Source: a bacterium (GTDB taxonomy: Bacteria; Pseudomonadota; Alphaproteobacteria; Caulobacterales; Hyphomonadaceae). From it: a stretch of 64,000 nucleotides of DNA. Location of the stretch: the NCBI GenBank assembly GCA_016125045.1, contig WGML01000002.1:372001-436000 (forward strand), read 5' to 3'. A program made the translations under genes and the position numbers. The notes under the pieces are model-generated. The model was given only the letters and a program-made list of their open reading frames with translations, made no database searches and was not told the origin of the DNA. Below are positions 35,249 to 44,115 of the stretch, one piece after another; positions within the stretch are counted from its first letter, which is position 1, and every line of letters starts with the position of its first letter.

Positions 35249-36493
35249 ATGGTCTATAGCGAACCGGATCGCCAACCCCGCGCCTCCGGTAGTCACGTGC
35301 CCGTCACCCTCGCCGACATCGAATCCGCAGCCCGAGCGATCGAGGGGCATGTCGAACGCACGCCCTTGCGCTTCTCCAGAACATTGTCGGAGATCACCGG
35401 CGCGAAAGTCTGGATCAAGTTCGAGAATTTGCAGTTCACCGCGTCGTTCAAGGAGCGGGGCGCGCTGAACAAATTGCTGTCGCTCACCAACGCCGAACGG
35501 GCCGCGGGTGTGATTGCGATGTCCGCCGGCAATCATGCGCAAGGCGTGGCCTACCATGCCGCGCGGCTGGGTATTCCCGCCACGATCGTCATGCCGATCG
35601 GCACGCCATTCGTGAAGGTCGAGCACACTCGGAATTTCGGCGCGACGGTGATCCTGCATGGCGAAACCCTCGCGGATGCGGACGCCCACGCCCGTGCGCT
35701 GGAACAACGGGAGGGGCTCACCTTCGTTCACCCGTTCGACGACGCCAAGGTGATCGCGGGACAAGGCACCATCGGCCTTGAAGTCACGGACGACCTTGCA
35801 GATTTCGACGTCATCGTGATTCCGGTGGGCGGCGGCGGGCTCATCTCCGGCGTCGCAACATCCGTGAAAGCGCGCCGACCGGCGATGTCGGTCATCGGTG
35901 TCGAGGCGGCCATGTATCCGTCGCTGTGGGCGGAGTTGCGGGGCGAGGAGCCCAAGGTTGGCGGCGCAACCATCGCGGAAGGCATCGCGGTCAAGCGGGC
36001 GGGACGCCTGCCGCTCGAAATCTGCCGGAAGCTGCTGGATGACGTCATCCTCGTCACCGAAGACCAGCTGGAGCGCGCGATCACGCTGTTCGCGACAGTG
36101 GAAAAAACCGTCGCGGAGGGGGCGGGAGCGGCGGGGCTCGCGGCGCTTCTGGCGCAACCGCAGCGCTTCGCGAACCGCCGGGTGGTGCTTGTGCTGTGCG
36201 GCGGGAACATCGACACGCGGCTCCTTGCGTCGGTTCTGACGCGGTCGCTTGTGCGAGAAAAACGCATTGCGAGCGTGCGCATCGTCGGGTCCGACACCCC
36301 GGGGCTGCTGGCGAAAGTCTCGGGCGTGATCGGCGACGCCGGCGGCAACATCATCGAGGTTGCGCACAACCGCATGGCGCTCGATGTCCCGGCGAAGGGG
36401 GCGGAGTTCGACATTCTCATCGAAACGCGTGACGCCCTTCACACGGAAGACGTCATCCGGGCGCTCACGGTCGCGGGCTTTCCGCCGCGCTGA
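35249..36493 (+). CDS. threonine ammonia-lyase with ACT domain
   Basis: A 414-aa PLP enzyme that deaminates threonine to 2-oxobutanoate. The PLP Lys is in TASFKERGALN (Lys 68), the phosphate-binding loop is GGGGLISG, and SAGNHAQG is also present. A C-terminal ACT domain (about 335-414, ASVRIVGSDTPGLLAKVSGVI) suggests amino-acid feedback; the single ACT and length are those of the short TdcB/catabolic-like type with a regulatory tail, rather than the two-ACT IlvA. The start is uncertain: ATG 35249 or GTG 35297 (nearer the conserved region). Followed 53 bases on by the FKBP gene. Confidence 0.9.
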   Translation: MVYSEPDRQPRASGSHVPVTLADIESAARAIEGHVERTPLRFSRTLSEITGAKVWIKFENLQFTASFKERGALNKLLSLTNAERAAGVIAMSAGNHAQGVAYHAARLGIPATIVMPIGTPFVKVEHTRNFGATVILHGETLADADAHARALEQREGLTFVHPFDDAKVIAGQGTIGLEVTDDLADFDVIVIPVGGGGLISGVATSVKARRPAMSVIGVEAAMYPSLWAELRGEEPKVGGATIAEGIAVKRAGRLPLEICRKLLDDVILVTEDQLERAITLFATVEKTVAEGAGAAGLAALLAQPQRFANRRVVLVLCGGNIDTRLLASVLTRSLVREKRIASVRIVGSDTPGLLAKVSGVIGDAGGNIIEVAHNRMALDVPAKGAEFDILIETRDALHTEDVIRALTVAGFPPR

Positions 36494-36546
36494 CTGTGCA
36501 GGCGTCCAATCCGATGCTAGGACCCCAGAAACCGGAGTTGTTCCAG

Positions 36547-37428
36547 ATGATCCGCCTTGGTCTTGCCGCGCTCGCCGTCGTCGCCGTAACAGCCTGCCAG
36601 CCGGCCTTTCAGGTCGACGCCGCTGACCCCTACGCCACGCTGTACCCGTGGAAGGCCGATCTGGAGGGCGTCAAGACGACCGAGTCCGGGCTGTCCTACT
36701 ACGTCGTGGCGCGAGGCCCCGAAGACGGCCCCTCGCCGCAGCCGACCGATCGGGTCAAGGTGAATTATGACGGTCGCTTCGCCGCCGACGGCAAGCAGTT
36801 CGACGAGTCCTACTCGAGCGAACCGGCCACGTTCCGGCTGAACCAGGTGATCGCCGGCTGGACCGAGGGGCTCCAGCTCATGAAGCCCGGCGACCAGTTC
36901 ATGTTCAACATTCCCTACGACCTCGCCTATGGTGAGATGGGCCGCCCGCCGGCCATTCCAGCAAAGTCAGACCTGATGTTCCGGGTTGAGCTTCTGGATG
37001 TCATCCAGACCTGGTCCCTCGTGACGCCCTGGCCGACAGATTCCGCCAAAGTCACCCGAACCGCTTCCGGGCTCGAATACCTGGTCGTGTCTTCAGGCGA
37101 TCCTTCGGGCGCCACCGCCACCACCGATGATTTCGTCATGGTGAACTATGAAGGGCGGCTCGATGACGGCGAAGTATTTGACAGCTCATTCGATCGCGGA
37201 CGGCCGGCGACCTTCCCTGTGGGCGACCTTATCCCTGGCTGGGTGGAGTTCCTGACGCTCATGAAACCCGGCGATCACTGGATGGTGCGGCTGCCTTCCG
37301 ACCTTGCCTACGGCGCTGAGGGCAATGGCAGGATCCCGCCAAACTCGCCGCTGACGTTCGAAGTCGAGCTGATGGGCGTGGCCCCGGCGAGCGCGGTGAA
37401 CGCCCCGCCGCCGCAGCCGGTTCAGTAG
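36547..37428 (+). CDS. lipoprotein FKBP-type peptidyl-prolyl isomerase with two FKBP domains
   Basis: A 293-aa lipoprotein: MIRLGLAALAVVAVTAC gives the lipobox with acylated Cys at 17. Two FKBP domains follow. The first (about 50-155) has VKVNYDGRFAADGKQFDESY, IAGWTEGLQLMKPGDQFMFN and IPYDLAYGEMG. The second (about 175-280) has VMVNYEGRLDDGEVFDSSFD, IPGWVEFLTLMKPGDHWMVR and YGAEGNGRIPPNSPLTF. The second is the more canonical. It probably assists folding of envelope proteins by prolyl cis-trans isomerisation. ATG 36547 follows GGAG. It overlaps the convergent GST gene by 7 bases at the 3' end. Confidence 0.92.
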   Translation: MIRLGLAALAVVAVTACQPAFQVDAADPYATLYPWKADLEGVKTTESGLSYYVVARGPEDGPSPQPTDRVKVNYDGRFAADGKQFDESYSSEPATFRLNQVIAGWTEGLQLMKPGDQFMFNIPYDLAYGEMGRPPAIPAKSDLMFRVELLDVIQTWSLVTPWPTDSAKVTRTASGLEYLVVSSGDPSGATATTDDFVMVNYEGRLDDGEVFDSSFDRGRPATFPVGDLIPGWVEFLTLMKPGDHWMVRLPSDLAYGAEGNGRIPPNSPLTFEVELMGVAPASAVNAPPPQPVQ

Positions 37429-38057
37429 CCCTTCGAGGCGATCGCCGGCACGGACATGCCTCGCCCGACGGCCGGGCGTTGCGAGATCATGCGCTCCCAC
37501 CGGTCGACGTTCTGGAAGGTCCTGCCGGCCGCCTCCTCGATGCGCGGACGCAGTGGGAGCGACCACGGAAAGACAGCCATGTCGGCGATGGAGTAGGCGC
37601 TGCCGAGAAACTCCGACTCCCCGAGGCGCTTGTCGAGAACGCCAAAAAGTCTTTTGGATTCCTCGGTGTAGCGGGACATGGCATAGGCGTCCCCGGCGTC
37701 GGAGCGGGCGCGGAAATGGCCATACTGTCCGAGCATCGGACCAAAGCCCCCGACCTGCCAGAACAGCCACTGAAGCACGTCCGCGCGCCCGTCACCGGCC
37801 GGGAGAAACTGACCTGACGTTTCGGCGAGGTGGATGAGGATCGCCCCTGACTCGAACACGGCTTTCGGCGCGCCTGGATTCGTCCGGTCGACAATCGCTG
37901 GTATCTTGTTATTAGGCGATATTTTAAGAAAGTCGGCCGCGAACTGCTCACCTTGTCCGATGTTCACCGGGTGCGCTGTATAGTCGAGGCCGGCCTCCTC
38001 CAGCATGATCGCGATCTTGCGGCCATTGGGCGTGGTCCAGGTGTAGAAATCGATCAT
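37422..38057 (-). CDS. glutathione S-transferase (YfcG/Ure2p-like)
   Basis: A 211-aa cytosolic protein. The N-terminal thioredoxin-like domain begins MIDFYTWTTPNGRKIAIMLE; the TTPNGRK segment with Thr/Asn rather than Ser/Cys is typical of the Nu-class YfcG group, whose members use glutathione disulfide. NKIPAIVD carries the cis-Pro, and ESGAILIHLAE binds the glutathione gamma-glutamyl group. The helical C-terminal domain includes SYADM-like SIADMAVFPW. ATG 38057; convergent and overlapping with the FKBP gene by 7 bases. Confidence 0.9.
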   Translation of the reverse strand: MIDFYTWTTPNGRKIAIMLEEAGLDYTAHPVNIGQGEQFAADFLKISPNNKIPAIVDRTNPGAPKAVFESGAILIHLAETSGQFLPAGDGRADVLQWLFWQVGGFGPMLGQYGHFRARSDAGDAYAMSRYTEESKRLFGVLDKRLGESEFLGSAYSIADMAVFPWSLPLRPRIEEAAGRTFQNVDRWERMISQRPAVGRGMSVPAIASKGY

Positions 38058-38205
38058 TGGCTGGAGCCTCTGCGAGCGAAACGACGCGGGTTTGAGTCAT
38101 GTTTCAGGCACGTTGGAGAGATGTCGGGCCGCGGTTGGCCCGACGGCGGCGTCCGACCCCGCAAACAGCTCCTTTTGGATCGAAACGACGATATCGATAG
38201 GGGGA

Positions 38206-38724
38206 TTAGTCGAGAAGCTCGGGCGGGACTTTTCCCCCGTTCTCGGCAAGCATCCGCATCACTTGCTTGTGAAGCCAGATGTTCATCTCGGCAGATTTGA
38301 CCTTCGAGCCGGTGTAGCCGAGTTCGTCGGCGAGTTCCTTGCGCGCCGGTAGCGAGGAATCGACGTCGAGCAGCTTCATCAGGTCGACGATCGAGGTGCG
38401 CCAGTTGAGTTTGCGGCCATCCTCGGCGGCGAGCTTTTCGAGCACCTCCTCGACATCGATGACGACCGCGGCGGCGGGCGACGCAGGGGCGGCGTAGGGC
38501 CCCTTGGTGTGAGCGGCCTCGCCTTGCTTTGCGCCCGCGCCTGACGATGTGTCGGCCCAGGGGGGAGCGCCGGTCGAGGGCTTGGCGGGCGCCGCCTTGC
38601 CGGTGGGGCTCGCGGGCGCGTCCTTGGGCGGCCAGGACCTGACCGGAGGCGCCTTGACGGGCGGCGCGGCGCCCTTGCCGCCCTTCTTGAAGATCGAATT
38701 CCACATGTCGCCGAAAATCTTCAT
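38206..38724 (-). CDS. DUF3597 domain protein
   Basis: A 172-aa protein. Residues 1-14 (MKIFGDMWNSIFKK) are amphipathic and could touch the membrane. A Pro/Ala/Lys-rich disordered linker runs to about 85. The C-terminal DUF3597 domain follows with LNWRTSIVDLMKLLDVDSSL, ARKELADELGYTGSKVKSAE and MNIWLHKQVMRMLAENGGKV. The role of the family is unknown. ATG 38724 follows GAGGAGACGG. It lies after the third TonB receptor on the same strand, 136 bases away. Confidence 0.85.
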   Translation of the reverse strand: MKIFGDMWNSIFKKGGKGAAPPVKAPPVRSWPPKDAPASPTGKAAPAKPSTGAPPWADTSSGAGAKQGEAAHTKGPYAAPASPAAAVVIDVEEVLEKLAAEDGRKLNWRTSIVDLMKLLDVDSSLPARKELADELGYTGSKVKSAEMNIWLHKQVMRMLAENGGKVPPELLD

Positions 38725-38860
38725 GACCGTCTCCTCGCCGTTTCGCCGCCGCCGCGAGGCGCGCTGACCCTGACCAGCATCGACAATCCCGGCGCCGGCG
38801 GCAAGCCTCGCAGCGAAGCTCACCGGTGTCGACGCCGGGCGGGACGGTCGCCAGGAGACG

Positions 38861-40906
38861 CTAGAACCGGTAGCGCACGCCGACGCGGAGCTGGCGCGGC
38901 TCGATCGGATGGAAGTGGCGATCCTCGACGCCGGCGGGCTCCCCGGCAACGCGCGATTCGTAGAAATAGGTGATGTCGGCGTCCTCGGCGTCGAAGAGGT
39001 TGAGGATCTCGATGCTGAAGGTGGCGGGTCCGGCGTCCCAGGTCGCGGCGGTGTTGAAGATGGTGGTCGGGTCCGAAGTGACCGAGCCGTCCTCAATGAG
39101 CGGCGCCTCCGAGAAGTGGCGCACGCGGATGCTGAAGGTCGCCGGATCGAGGCGGACGAGCGCACCCGCCGCGAAGACTGATTCAACCGCGCCCGGGATT
39201 TCGGTCGCGGCGCCGGCGATATCGAACTGGGCGTCGGTCCATGCCGCGGAGGCGTCGAAGGTCAGCCAGTCGGTTGGGGTCCAGAATGCATTCGCCTCCA
39301 CGCCGAAGCGCTCCGTGGCGTCGTTCGGCTCCGTCGACCCGCCGTCGCCGACGAAGACCAGTTCGGAATCGAGCGTGAGCCAGAATGCGGCGACGGCCGC
39401 GTTCCATCGCGGCCGCTCGATCCGGCCGCCGAGTTCGGCGCCCTCGGCGCGGACGAGCAGCGGGGTGCGTTCGACCGGGTCGCCGGAGACCGGATCGATG
39501 GTGATCGTCGCGCCGCGCCCATCATTGGAGTGAAAGCCCTGCCCGTAATTCGCGTAGAGCTCCACCGCCGGCGACAACCGCCAGGCGAGCGCGGCGGAGG
39601 GCGAGAGCAGCGAGTCGTCCGCGGAGCCGCCGTTCGCAGGGGTGCTGATCGCCGTCACGTCGACGTCGAAATGGTCCGCCCGCAGACCGAGCGTGGCGCG
39701 CAGGCTCTCCGAGAGGCGGACCTCGGCCTCAGCCCAGGCGTCGAGGCTCGTCTGCTCGACGGCGTCTTCCCGAACGGTCGAGACGCGCTGACGGGCGGCG
39801 ATGCGGAAGAGTCCGACATCGCTGATATCGTCCCGTCTCAAATCGGCTCCCGCGCGCAGGGCGACCGTCTCGGACAGTCGACGTGCGTGGGTGAGCGAGC
39901 CGCCGAGCAAGGTGCGATCGTCGCGCTGCTCGAATTCGTCGCCGTTGACCGGGTCTTCGAGGAAGTAGGTGAAGTTGGAGTAGAGTGTGAAATCATAGTC
40001 GACGAGGTAGGCGCGCAGGGTTGTGGACGCGCCGTCGGCATGGTCGATCGCCATCCCGGCGTTGAGGCTGAAACGGCGCGTTCCGCCGCCAAGGTCGTCA
40101 TCGATGAAGCCGAACCGGTCGATCAGGCCCGACGCAACCGCTCGCTCGGGAATCTGGTCGGTCGACACCCAGGTAGACTCATAGGCCGACAGGCTGACAT
40201 CGAAGCGGGCCGCGCCGCGCCGGTGCGTGAGTTTTGCAAACCCGTTGAGCTTGTCGAGGTCCTGGTCGAGCACCCATGGGCCGCCATAGGTCTGGCGCTC
40301 CGCCGCGAGGAGCAGCGTCGTCGCCGGCCCGAGATCGAACGACCCCGCGGCGACCCCGCGCACATAGTCGAATTCTCCGACGCGAAGTTCGAGGAAGGGT
40401 TGCGGCAGGCGGTCATCGGTCCGGTAGGCCGCCGACCCGGCTGCGCTGAAGTCTCCGCCGTCCGCGAAATAGGGACCCTTTCGATACCGGACCTGCTCGA
40501 CGATCTCCGGGATGAGGAAGTTGAGATCGAGATAGCCTTGGCCGTGGCCGTGGGTGCGCATGTTGACGGGCAGGCCGTCCACGCTGACTGAAAAGTCGGT
40601 CCCATGGTCGAGATTGAAGCCACGCAGGAAATACTGGTTGGCCTTGCCCTCTCCGGAATGCTGCGTCGCGATGACGCCGGGGACCACCTCCACGAGCTCA
40701 CCGATGCGCGAAAGCGGGCGGTCTTCGAAGTCGGCGTAGCCAACCACGCCTTCGGATGCGGAATGCGCCTCGCCGATGAGGTCGAGCGCGCGACCGAAGA
40801 CGATGACCGTATCGTCGGCGGGCGCGGTCTCGCGGGTCTGGGCGACGCCTTCAGGCAGCGCGAGGAAGAGCACGGCCGCAAGACAGCCGATCCAGCGAGC
40901 GATCAT
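38861..40906 (-). CDS. TonB-dependent receptor
   Basis: A 681-aa outer-membrane receptor. The signal peptide MIARWIGCLAAVLFLALPEG ends near VAQ (about 22). The plug contains VVPGVIATQHSGEGKANQYF, LRGFNLDHGTDFSVSVDGLP, then VNMRTHGHGQGYLDLNFLIP. The RTHGHGQGYLD stretch is a distinctive His-rich segment of a receptor group whose ligand I do not know. The barrel ends in LRVGVRYRF with terminal Phe. The start at ATG 40906 follows GGAGTTGGACG. Upstream (41005-41033) is a 13-base direct repeat shared with the divergent argE promoter region. Confidence 0.9.
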   Translation of the reverse strand: MIARWIGCLAAVLFLALPEGVAQTRETAPADDTVIVFGRALDLIGEAHSASEGVVGYADFEDRPLSRIGELVEVVPGVIATQHSGEGKANQYFLRGFNLDHGTDFSVSVDGLPVNMRTHGHGQGYLDLNFLIPEIVEQVRYRKGPYFADGGDFSAAGSAAYRTDDRLPQPFLELRVGEFDYVRGVAAGSFDLGPATTLLLAAERQTYGGPWVLDQDLDKLNGFAKLTHRRGAARFDVSLSAYESTWVSTDQIPERAVASGLIDRFGFIDDDLGGGTRRFSLNAGMAIDHADGASTTLRAYLVDYDFTLYSNFTYFLEDPVNGDEFEQRDDRTLLGGSLTHARRLSETVALRAGADLRRDDISDVGLFRIAARQRVSTVREDAVEQTSLDAWAEAEVRLSESLRATLGLRADHFDVDVTAISTPANGGSADDSLLSPSAALAWRLSPAVELYANYGQGFHSNDGRGATITIDPVSGDPVERTPLLVRAEGAELGGRIERPRWNAAVAAFWLTLDSELVFVGDGGSTEPNDATERFGVEANAFWTPTDWLTFDASAAWTDAQFDIAGAATEIPGAVESVFAAGALVRLDPATFSIRVRHFSEAPLIEDGSVTSDPTTIFNTAATWDAGPATFSIEILNLFDAEDADITYFYESRVAGEPAGVEDRHFHPIEPRQLRVGVRYRF

Positions 40907-41004
40907 CGTCCAACTCCGGGTCTGAACATTTCGAGAGGTCGCCCTGACGGGCTTTTCGGGTCAAGTGGATTCGGGAGCCAGGCGAATGGCGATTGACTCC
41001 GGGT

Positions 41005-41033
41005 GCTTTCCGACCGGGGCGCTTTCCGATCGG
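41005..41033. repeat. 13-base direct repeat between TonB receptor and argE
   Basis: GCTTTCCGACCGG (41005-41017) and GCTTTCCGATCGG (41021-41033) differ at one base and are 16 bases apart. They lie in the 152-base divergent region, 26 to 54 bases before argE and about 100 bases before the receptor start. They could bind a regulator of either gene. Confidence 0.4.
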
Positions 41034-41058
41034 CACGGGTTCAGGCTAACGTCGCCTG

Positions 41059-42222
41059 ATGACATCCGTTCAGGCCGTGACCGACACATTGAGCCGCCTC
41101 GTGGCATTCGACACCACGTCCCGCGGGTCGAACCTTGAGCTGATCGACTGGGTCGAGGACCAGGTCGGGCCGTTCGCGTCGATGGTCCGGCGCCTGCCGA
41201 ACGCGGACGGTGGCAAGGCCAATCTCTGGGTGCGCATCGGCCCCGACGCGCCGGGCGGCGTGGTGCTGTCGGGGCACACCGACGTCGTGCCGGTGGACGG
41301 CCAGCCCTGGACCTCCGATCCCTGGACGCTCACCGAGCGCGGCGGGCGGCTCTATGGGCGGGGATCTTCGGACATGAAGGGCTTCATCGCGCTCGCACTG
41401 GCGCACGCCGGGGCGTTCGCCGGCGCGGGGTTGAAGCGGCCGGTGCATCTTGCGCTGTCCTATGACGAGGAGATCGGCTGCGCGGGTGTGACTCCGATGA
41501 TCGAGGAGATCGCGCGCTCATCCGCCGCGCCCGCGCTTGTCTGGGTGGGCGAGCCGACCCTCTGGGGCGTGGTCGCGGGCCACAAGGGCATCCGCACGCA
41601 TGAGGTGGTGGTGACGGGCCATGAGGCGCATTCCTCCGCACCGCGAAAGGGCGCGTCCGCGATCCATGAGGCGATCGGCCTGCTCCATGGGCTGATGGAG
41701 ATCGCGGCGAAGCTTGAACGCGAGGCGGGCGACGTGGAGCCCGGAGGGTTCGATCCGCCCCATGCGACGCTGACGGTGGGCGTGCTGCAGGGCGGGACGG
41801 CGGGCAACATCCTCGCGCGTCGGTGCCGGTTCGAGTTCGATCTGCGCTGCCGACCGGAGGACGATCCGGATCTGATCCTCGCGCCGTTCCTGGACCAGCT
41901 CGCAAACGCGGATGCGCGCTTGCGGCGATGGGGTGAGGCGTGCGGCGCACGCATGACCCGCCACGCCGATGCGCCGCCGCTGCGGCCCGAATGGGACGGA
42001 CCGGCGGAGCGTTTCCTTCGGGAGCTGACCGGTGATAATGCGCGCCGCACCGCCGCCTACGCGACGGAGGCGGGCCAGTTCGACGTGCGCCATATTCCGG
42101 CGGCGGTGTGTGGGCCGGGGTCGATCGAGCAGGCGCATCAACCCGACGAGTGGATCGCGGTCTCCGAGCTGGAGCGCGGCCTGCCGCTGATGGCGAGGTT
42201 GATCGACCGGCTGCGGATGTGA
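41059..42222 (+). CDS. argE: acetylornithine deacetylase
   Basis: A 387-aa M20-family metallohydrolase. It removes the acetyl group from N-acetylornithine in arginine synthesis. Metal ligands and catalytic residues are visible: SGHTDVVPVDG (His, Asp), RGSSDMKGF (Asp), DEEIGCAG (catalytic Glu pair), VGEPT, and the C-terminal GPGSIEQAHQPDEW (His). A dimerisation domain is inserted about 175-290 (GHEAHSSAPRKGASA). Length is normal for ArgE. The related succinyl-diaminopimelate desuccinylase is the main alternative, but the motif set and size favour ArgE. Divergent from the TonB receptor. Confidence 0.9.
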   Translation: MTSVQAVTDTLSRLVAFDTTSRGSNLELIDWVEDQVGPFASMVRRLPNADGGKANLWVRIGPDAPGGVVLSGHTDVVPVDGQPWTSDPWTLTERGGRLYGRGSSDMKGFIALALAHAGAFAGAGLKRPVHLALSYDEEIGCAGVTPMIEEIARSSAAPALVWVGEPTLWGVVAGHKGIRTHEVVVTGHEAHSSAPRKGASAIHEAIGLLHGLMEIAAKLEREAGDVEPGGFDPPHATLTVGVLQGGTAGNILARRCRFEFDLRCRPEDDPDLILAPFLDQLANADARLRRWGEACGARMTRHADAPPLRPEWDGPAERFLRELTGDNARRTAAYATEAGQFDVRHIPAAVCGPGSIEQAHQPDEWIAVSELERGLPLMARLIDRLRM

Positions 42223-42228
42223 GGCGGC

Positions 42229-42489
42229 TCAGCCCGCTTCGCCCGAGGAGGGGTCATCGTCGAGATAGGGTTCGACGAGGCCCTTGACCTTCATCGTCAT
42301 CGGCGCGCCCTTCCGGTCGAGGGAGCCGGGCACGACGATGCGGATCCAGCCCTCGGACACGCAGTACTCCCAGACATTGGTCTTCTCGGCGCCGTTGAAC
42401 TTGATGCCGACGCCGCGCGCGAGCAGCGTGTGGTCATAGTACGGGCTCTTCGGATCGAGGCAGAGGCGGTCGGGCATCTCTGTGGACAT
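42229..42489 (-). CDS. DUF3297 family protein
   Basis: An 86-aa soluble protein. It matches DUF3297 throughout: PDRLCLDPKSPYYD, LLARGVGIKFNGAEKTNVWE and YCVSEGWIRIVVPGSLDRKG. Function unknown. ATG 42489 with GGAAG about 10 bases upstream. It sits 132 bases after cysQ at the end of the minus-strand KDO run, possibly transcribed separately. Confidence 0.85.
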   Translation of the reverse strand: MSTEMPDRLCLDPKSPYYDHTLLARGVGIKFNGAEKTNVWEYCVSEGWIRIVVPGSLDRKGAPMTMKVKGLVEPYLDDDPSSGEAG

Positions 42490-42620
42490 GGGATGAGGCT
42501 TCCGGTGCGGGCGTTCGGGTGTGGGCGCGGGCGGGCCCGCCGGCGGCGGACCCTTGCCCGTTCCTAGATCGGCCGGGCGATTTGGGAAAGCCGCTTGCGG
42601 CGGTGTGTCAGGCCGGGGGT

Positions 42621-43448
42621 TCAGGCGGCGAGGCCGCGCGCGACAAAGGCGGCGTTGCGGAAGTTGCGGTCCGAATTGCCGTATCTGAAGGGGGTTCCCT
42701 CCGGGCCGGTGACGCTGCCACCTGCGGCTTGCAGCACGGCGTGGCCCGCCGCGACGTCCCACTCCATCGTCGGGCCGAACCTCGGGTAGATGTCGGCGGC
42801 GCCCTGCGCGATGCGGCAGAATTTCAGCGACGACCCCGCCCGCAGCGTTTCGGCCACGGTGTGACGGGCGAGGTAGGCGCGGGTCTCGGGGCCGAGATGC
42901 GAGTTCGAGACGATCGCGGTGAGGCCGCCGCGCGGCGGGACGCGGGCCTTGAGCACCATCGCTTCGGCGTCCCGGGGGATTTCGGATCCCGCGACGAGGC
43001 CCGCATGAACCCGCCCGACCGCCCCGGCATAGAACATCTCCTCCAGCGCCGGGGCGTAGACGACGCCGGCCGTCGGTGCGCCGTTCTCGATGAGGCCGAT
43101 GTTCACGGTGAACTGGCCGTTGCGTTTGATGAACTCCTTCGTGCCGTCGACCGGATCGACGAGAAAGAAGCGGCTTGCGCCTTCCCACGCGTCGCCGCGC
43201 CATTTGTCGGCGGACTCCTCGGCCACCACCGGGACGCCGGGGGCGAGGCGTTCGAGGGCGGTGAGGATGATCTCCTCCGCGCGTTCGTCGGCGTCGGAGA
43301 CGGGGCTGTGGTCGGCCTTGGTGCGGGTCTCGAAATCGGTGGCGTAGACCTCCATCACCGCGACGGCGGCGGATGAGGCGACCTGGGCGAGTTCGCGCGC
43401 GAAGGCGTCCTGCTCGCGGGGGGTGCGAAAGAGCGATGAAGCGGTCAT
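42621..43448 (-). CDS. cysQ: 3'(2'),5'-bisphosphate nucleotidase
   Basis: A 275-aa inositol-monophosphatase-fold enzyme. It hydrolyses 3'-phosphoadenosine 5'-phosphate, recycling the by-product of sulfate activation. Metal ligands lie in VVAEESA (Glu pair), FLVDPVDGTKEFIKRNGQFT (Asp-Pro-x-Asp-Gly) and PTMEWDVAAGHAVL (Trp-Asp). Length and the KEFIKRNG extension are typical of CysQ. It lies 52 bases after the histidine-phosphatase-like gene, as the penultimate gene of the minus-strand run that begins with kdsA. Confidence 0.93.
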   Translation of the reverse strand: MTASSLFRTPREQDAFARELAQVASSAAVAVMEVYATDFETRTKADHSPVSDADERAEEIILTALERLAPGVPVVAEESADKWRGDAWEGASRFFLVDPVDGTKEFIKRNGQFTVNIGLIENGAPTAGVVYAPALEEMFYAGAVGRVHAGLVAGSEIPRDAEAMVLKARVPPRGGLTAIVSNSHLGPETRAYLARHTVAETLRAGSSLKFCRIAQGAADIYPRFGPTMEWDVAAGHAVLQAAGGSVTGPEGTPFRYGNSDRNFRNAAFVARGLAA

Positions 43449-43500
43449 CGCTTTCGCTTACGGGGGGTCGACGGCGATGGAAAGCCCCGGGACGGCCGGG

Positions 43501-44115
43501 TCATGGCGCGCGGACATTCCATTCGAGCACGGCGTCGCCGTCCGGGGCGAGGCGAATCACCCCATAGGCGGCGGTGGCGAGTTTCGCGGAGAGGTCCGGC
43601 GTCGCAGCGGACGCCGCCACCGCGCGCAGGGCGAAACGCGCAACGCCGTTGGAGGTGACGAGTAGATGGTCGCCGGGGGTTTCCCTGAGGTCCGCGAGCA
43701 GGGCCTGCCAGTTGGCGATCATGGCGACCGGGTCGACGCGCCAGCCCGGCGGCGGAACCATGTCGCGCTCCCACGCGTCGATGGCGGCGTCACCGATGCG
43801 GGCGCGCACGGCGGTTTCGGGCTGGCCCTCGTCCGGCCCGTAGTCGATTTCCCGCAAGCCCGGCCGCATCAGGAGGTCCGGCGGCGTGCCCTGGTGGGAC
43901 AGGATGGCGGTTGCGGTCTCCCGCGCGCGGCGCAACGGCGCGGCGGCGGCGGTCGTGAAGGCGACGCCGCGAGCTATCAGGCTGCGGCCGAGCTGGTCGG
44001 CCTGAAGGCGCCCGGATGACGACAGGGGAAGGTCGGTGCGGCCGCCGACCCGAAGCACCACGTCGCCGGGATCGAAGGTGTTGCCGTGCCGGACGATGTA
44101 GACGCGGGCGGTCAT
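43501..44115 (-). CDS. histidine phosphatase family protein with an altered second His motif
   Basis: A 204-aa protein of the phosphoglycerate-mutase/histidine-phosphatase superfamily. The phospho-accepting His is in VYIVRHGNTF (His 10), with Arg at the adjacent position, and the second Arg is in APLRRARET. The acid/base Glu lies in LREIDYG. The second catalytic His, usually in a VSHG motif near the C-terminus, reads LLVTSNGVARF, that is, Asn. The gene overlaps kdsB by 4 bases (ATGA), so translation is probably coupled. It could act on KDO 8-phosphate, replacing the missing KdsC; this is inference only. Confidence 0.8.
   Translation of the reverse strand: MTARVYIVRHGNTFDPGDVVLRVGGRTDLPLSSSGRLQADQLGRSLIARGVAFTTAAAAPLRRARETATAILSHQGTPPDLLMRPGLREIDYGPDEGQPETAVRARIGDAAIDAWERDMVPPPGWRVDPVAMIANWQALLADLRETPGDHLLVTSNGVARFALRAVAASAATPDLSAKLATAAYGVIRLAPDGDAVLEWNVRAP

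Noticed and set aside
40941-40956. GCCC-TGAC-GGGC followed by TTTT as a terminator near the third receptor
   Set aside because: A 4-bp stem is too short, and it lies upstream of both divergent genes rather than after a gene.
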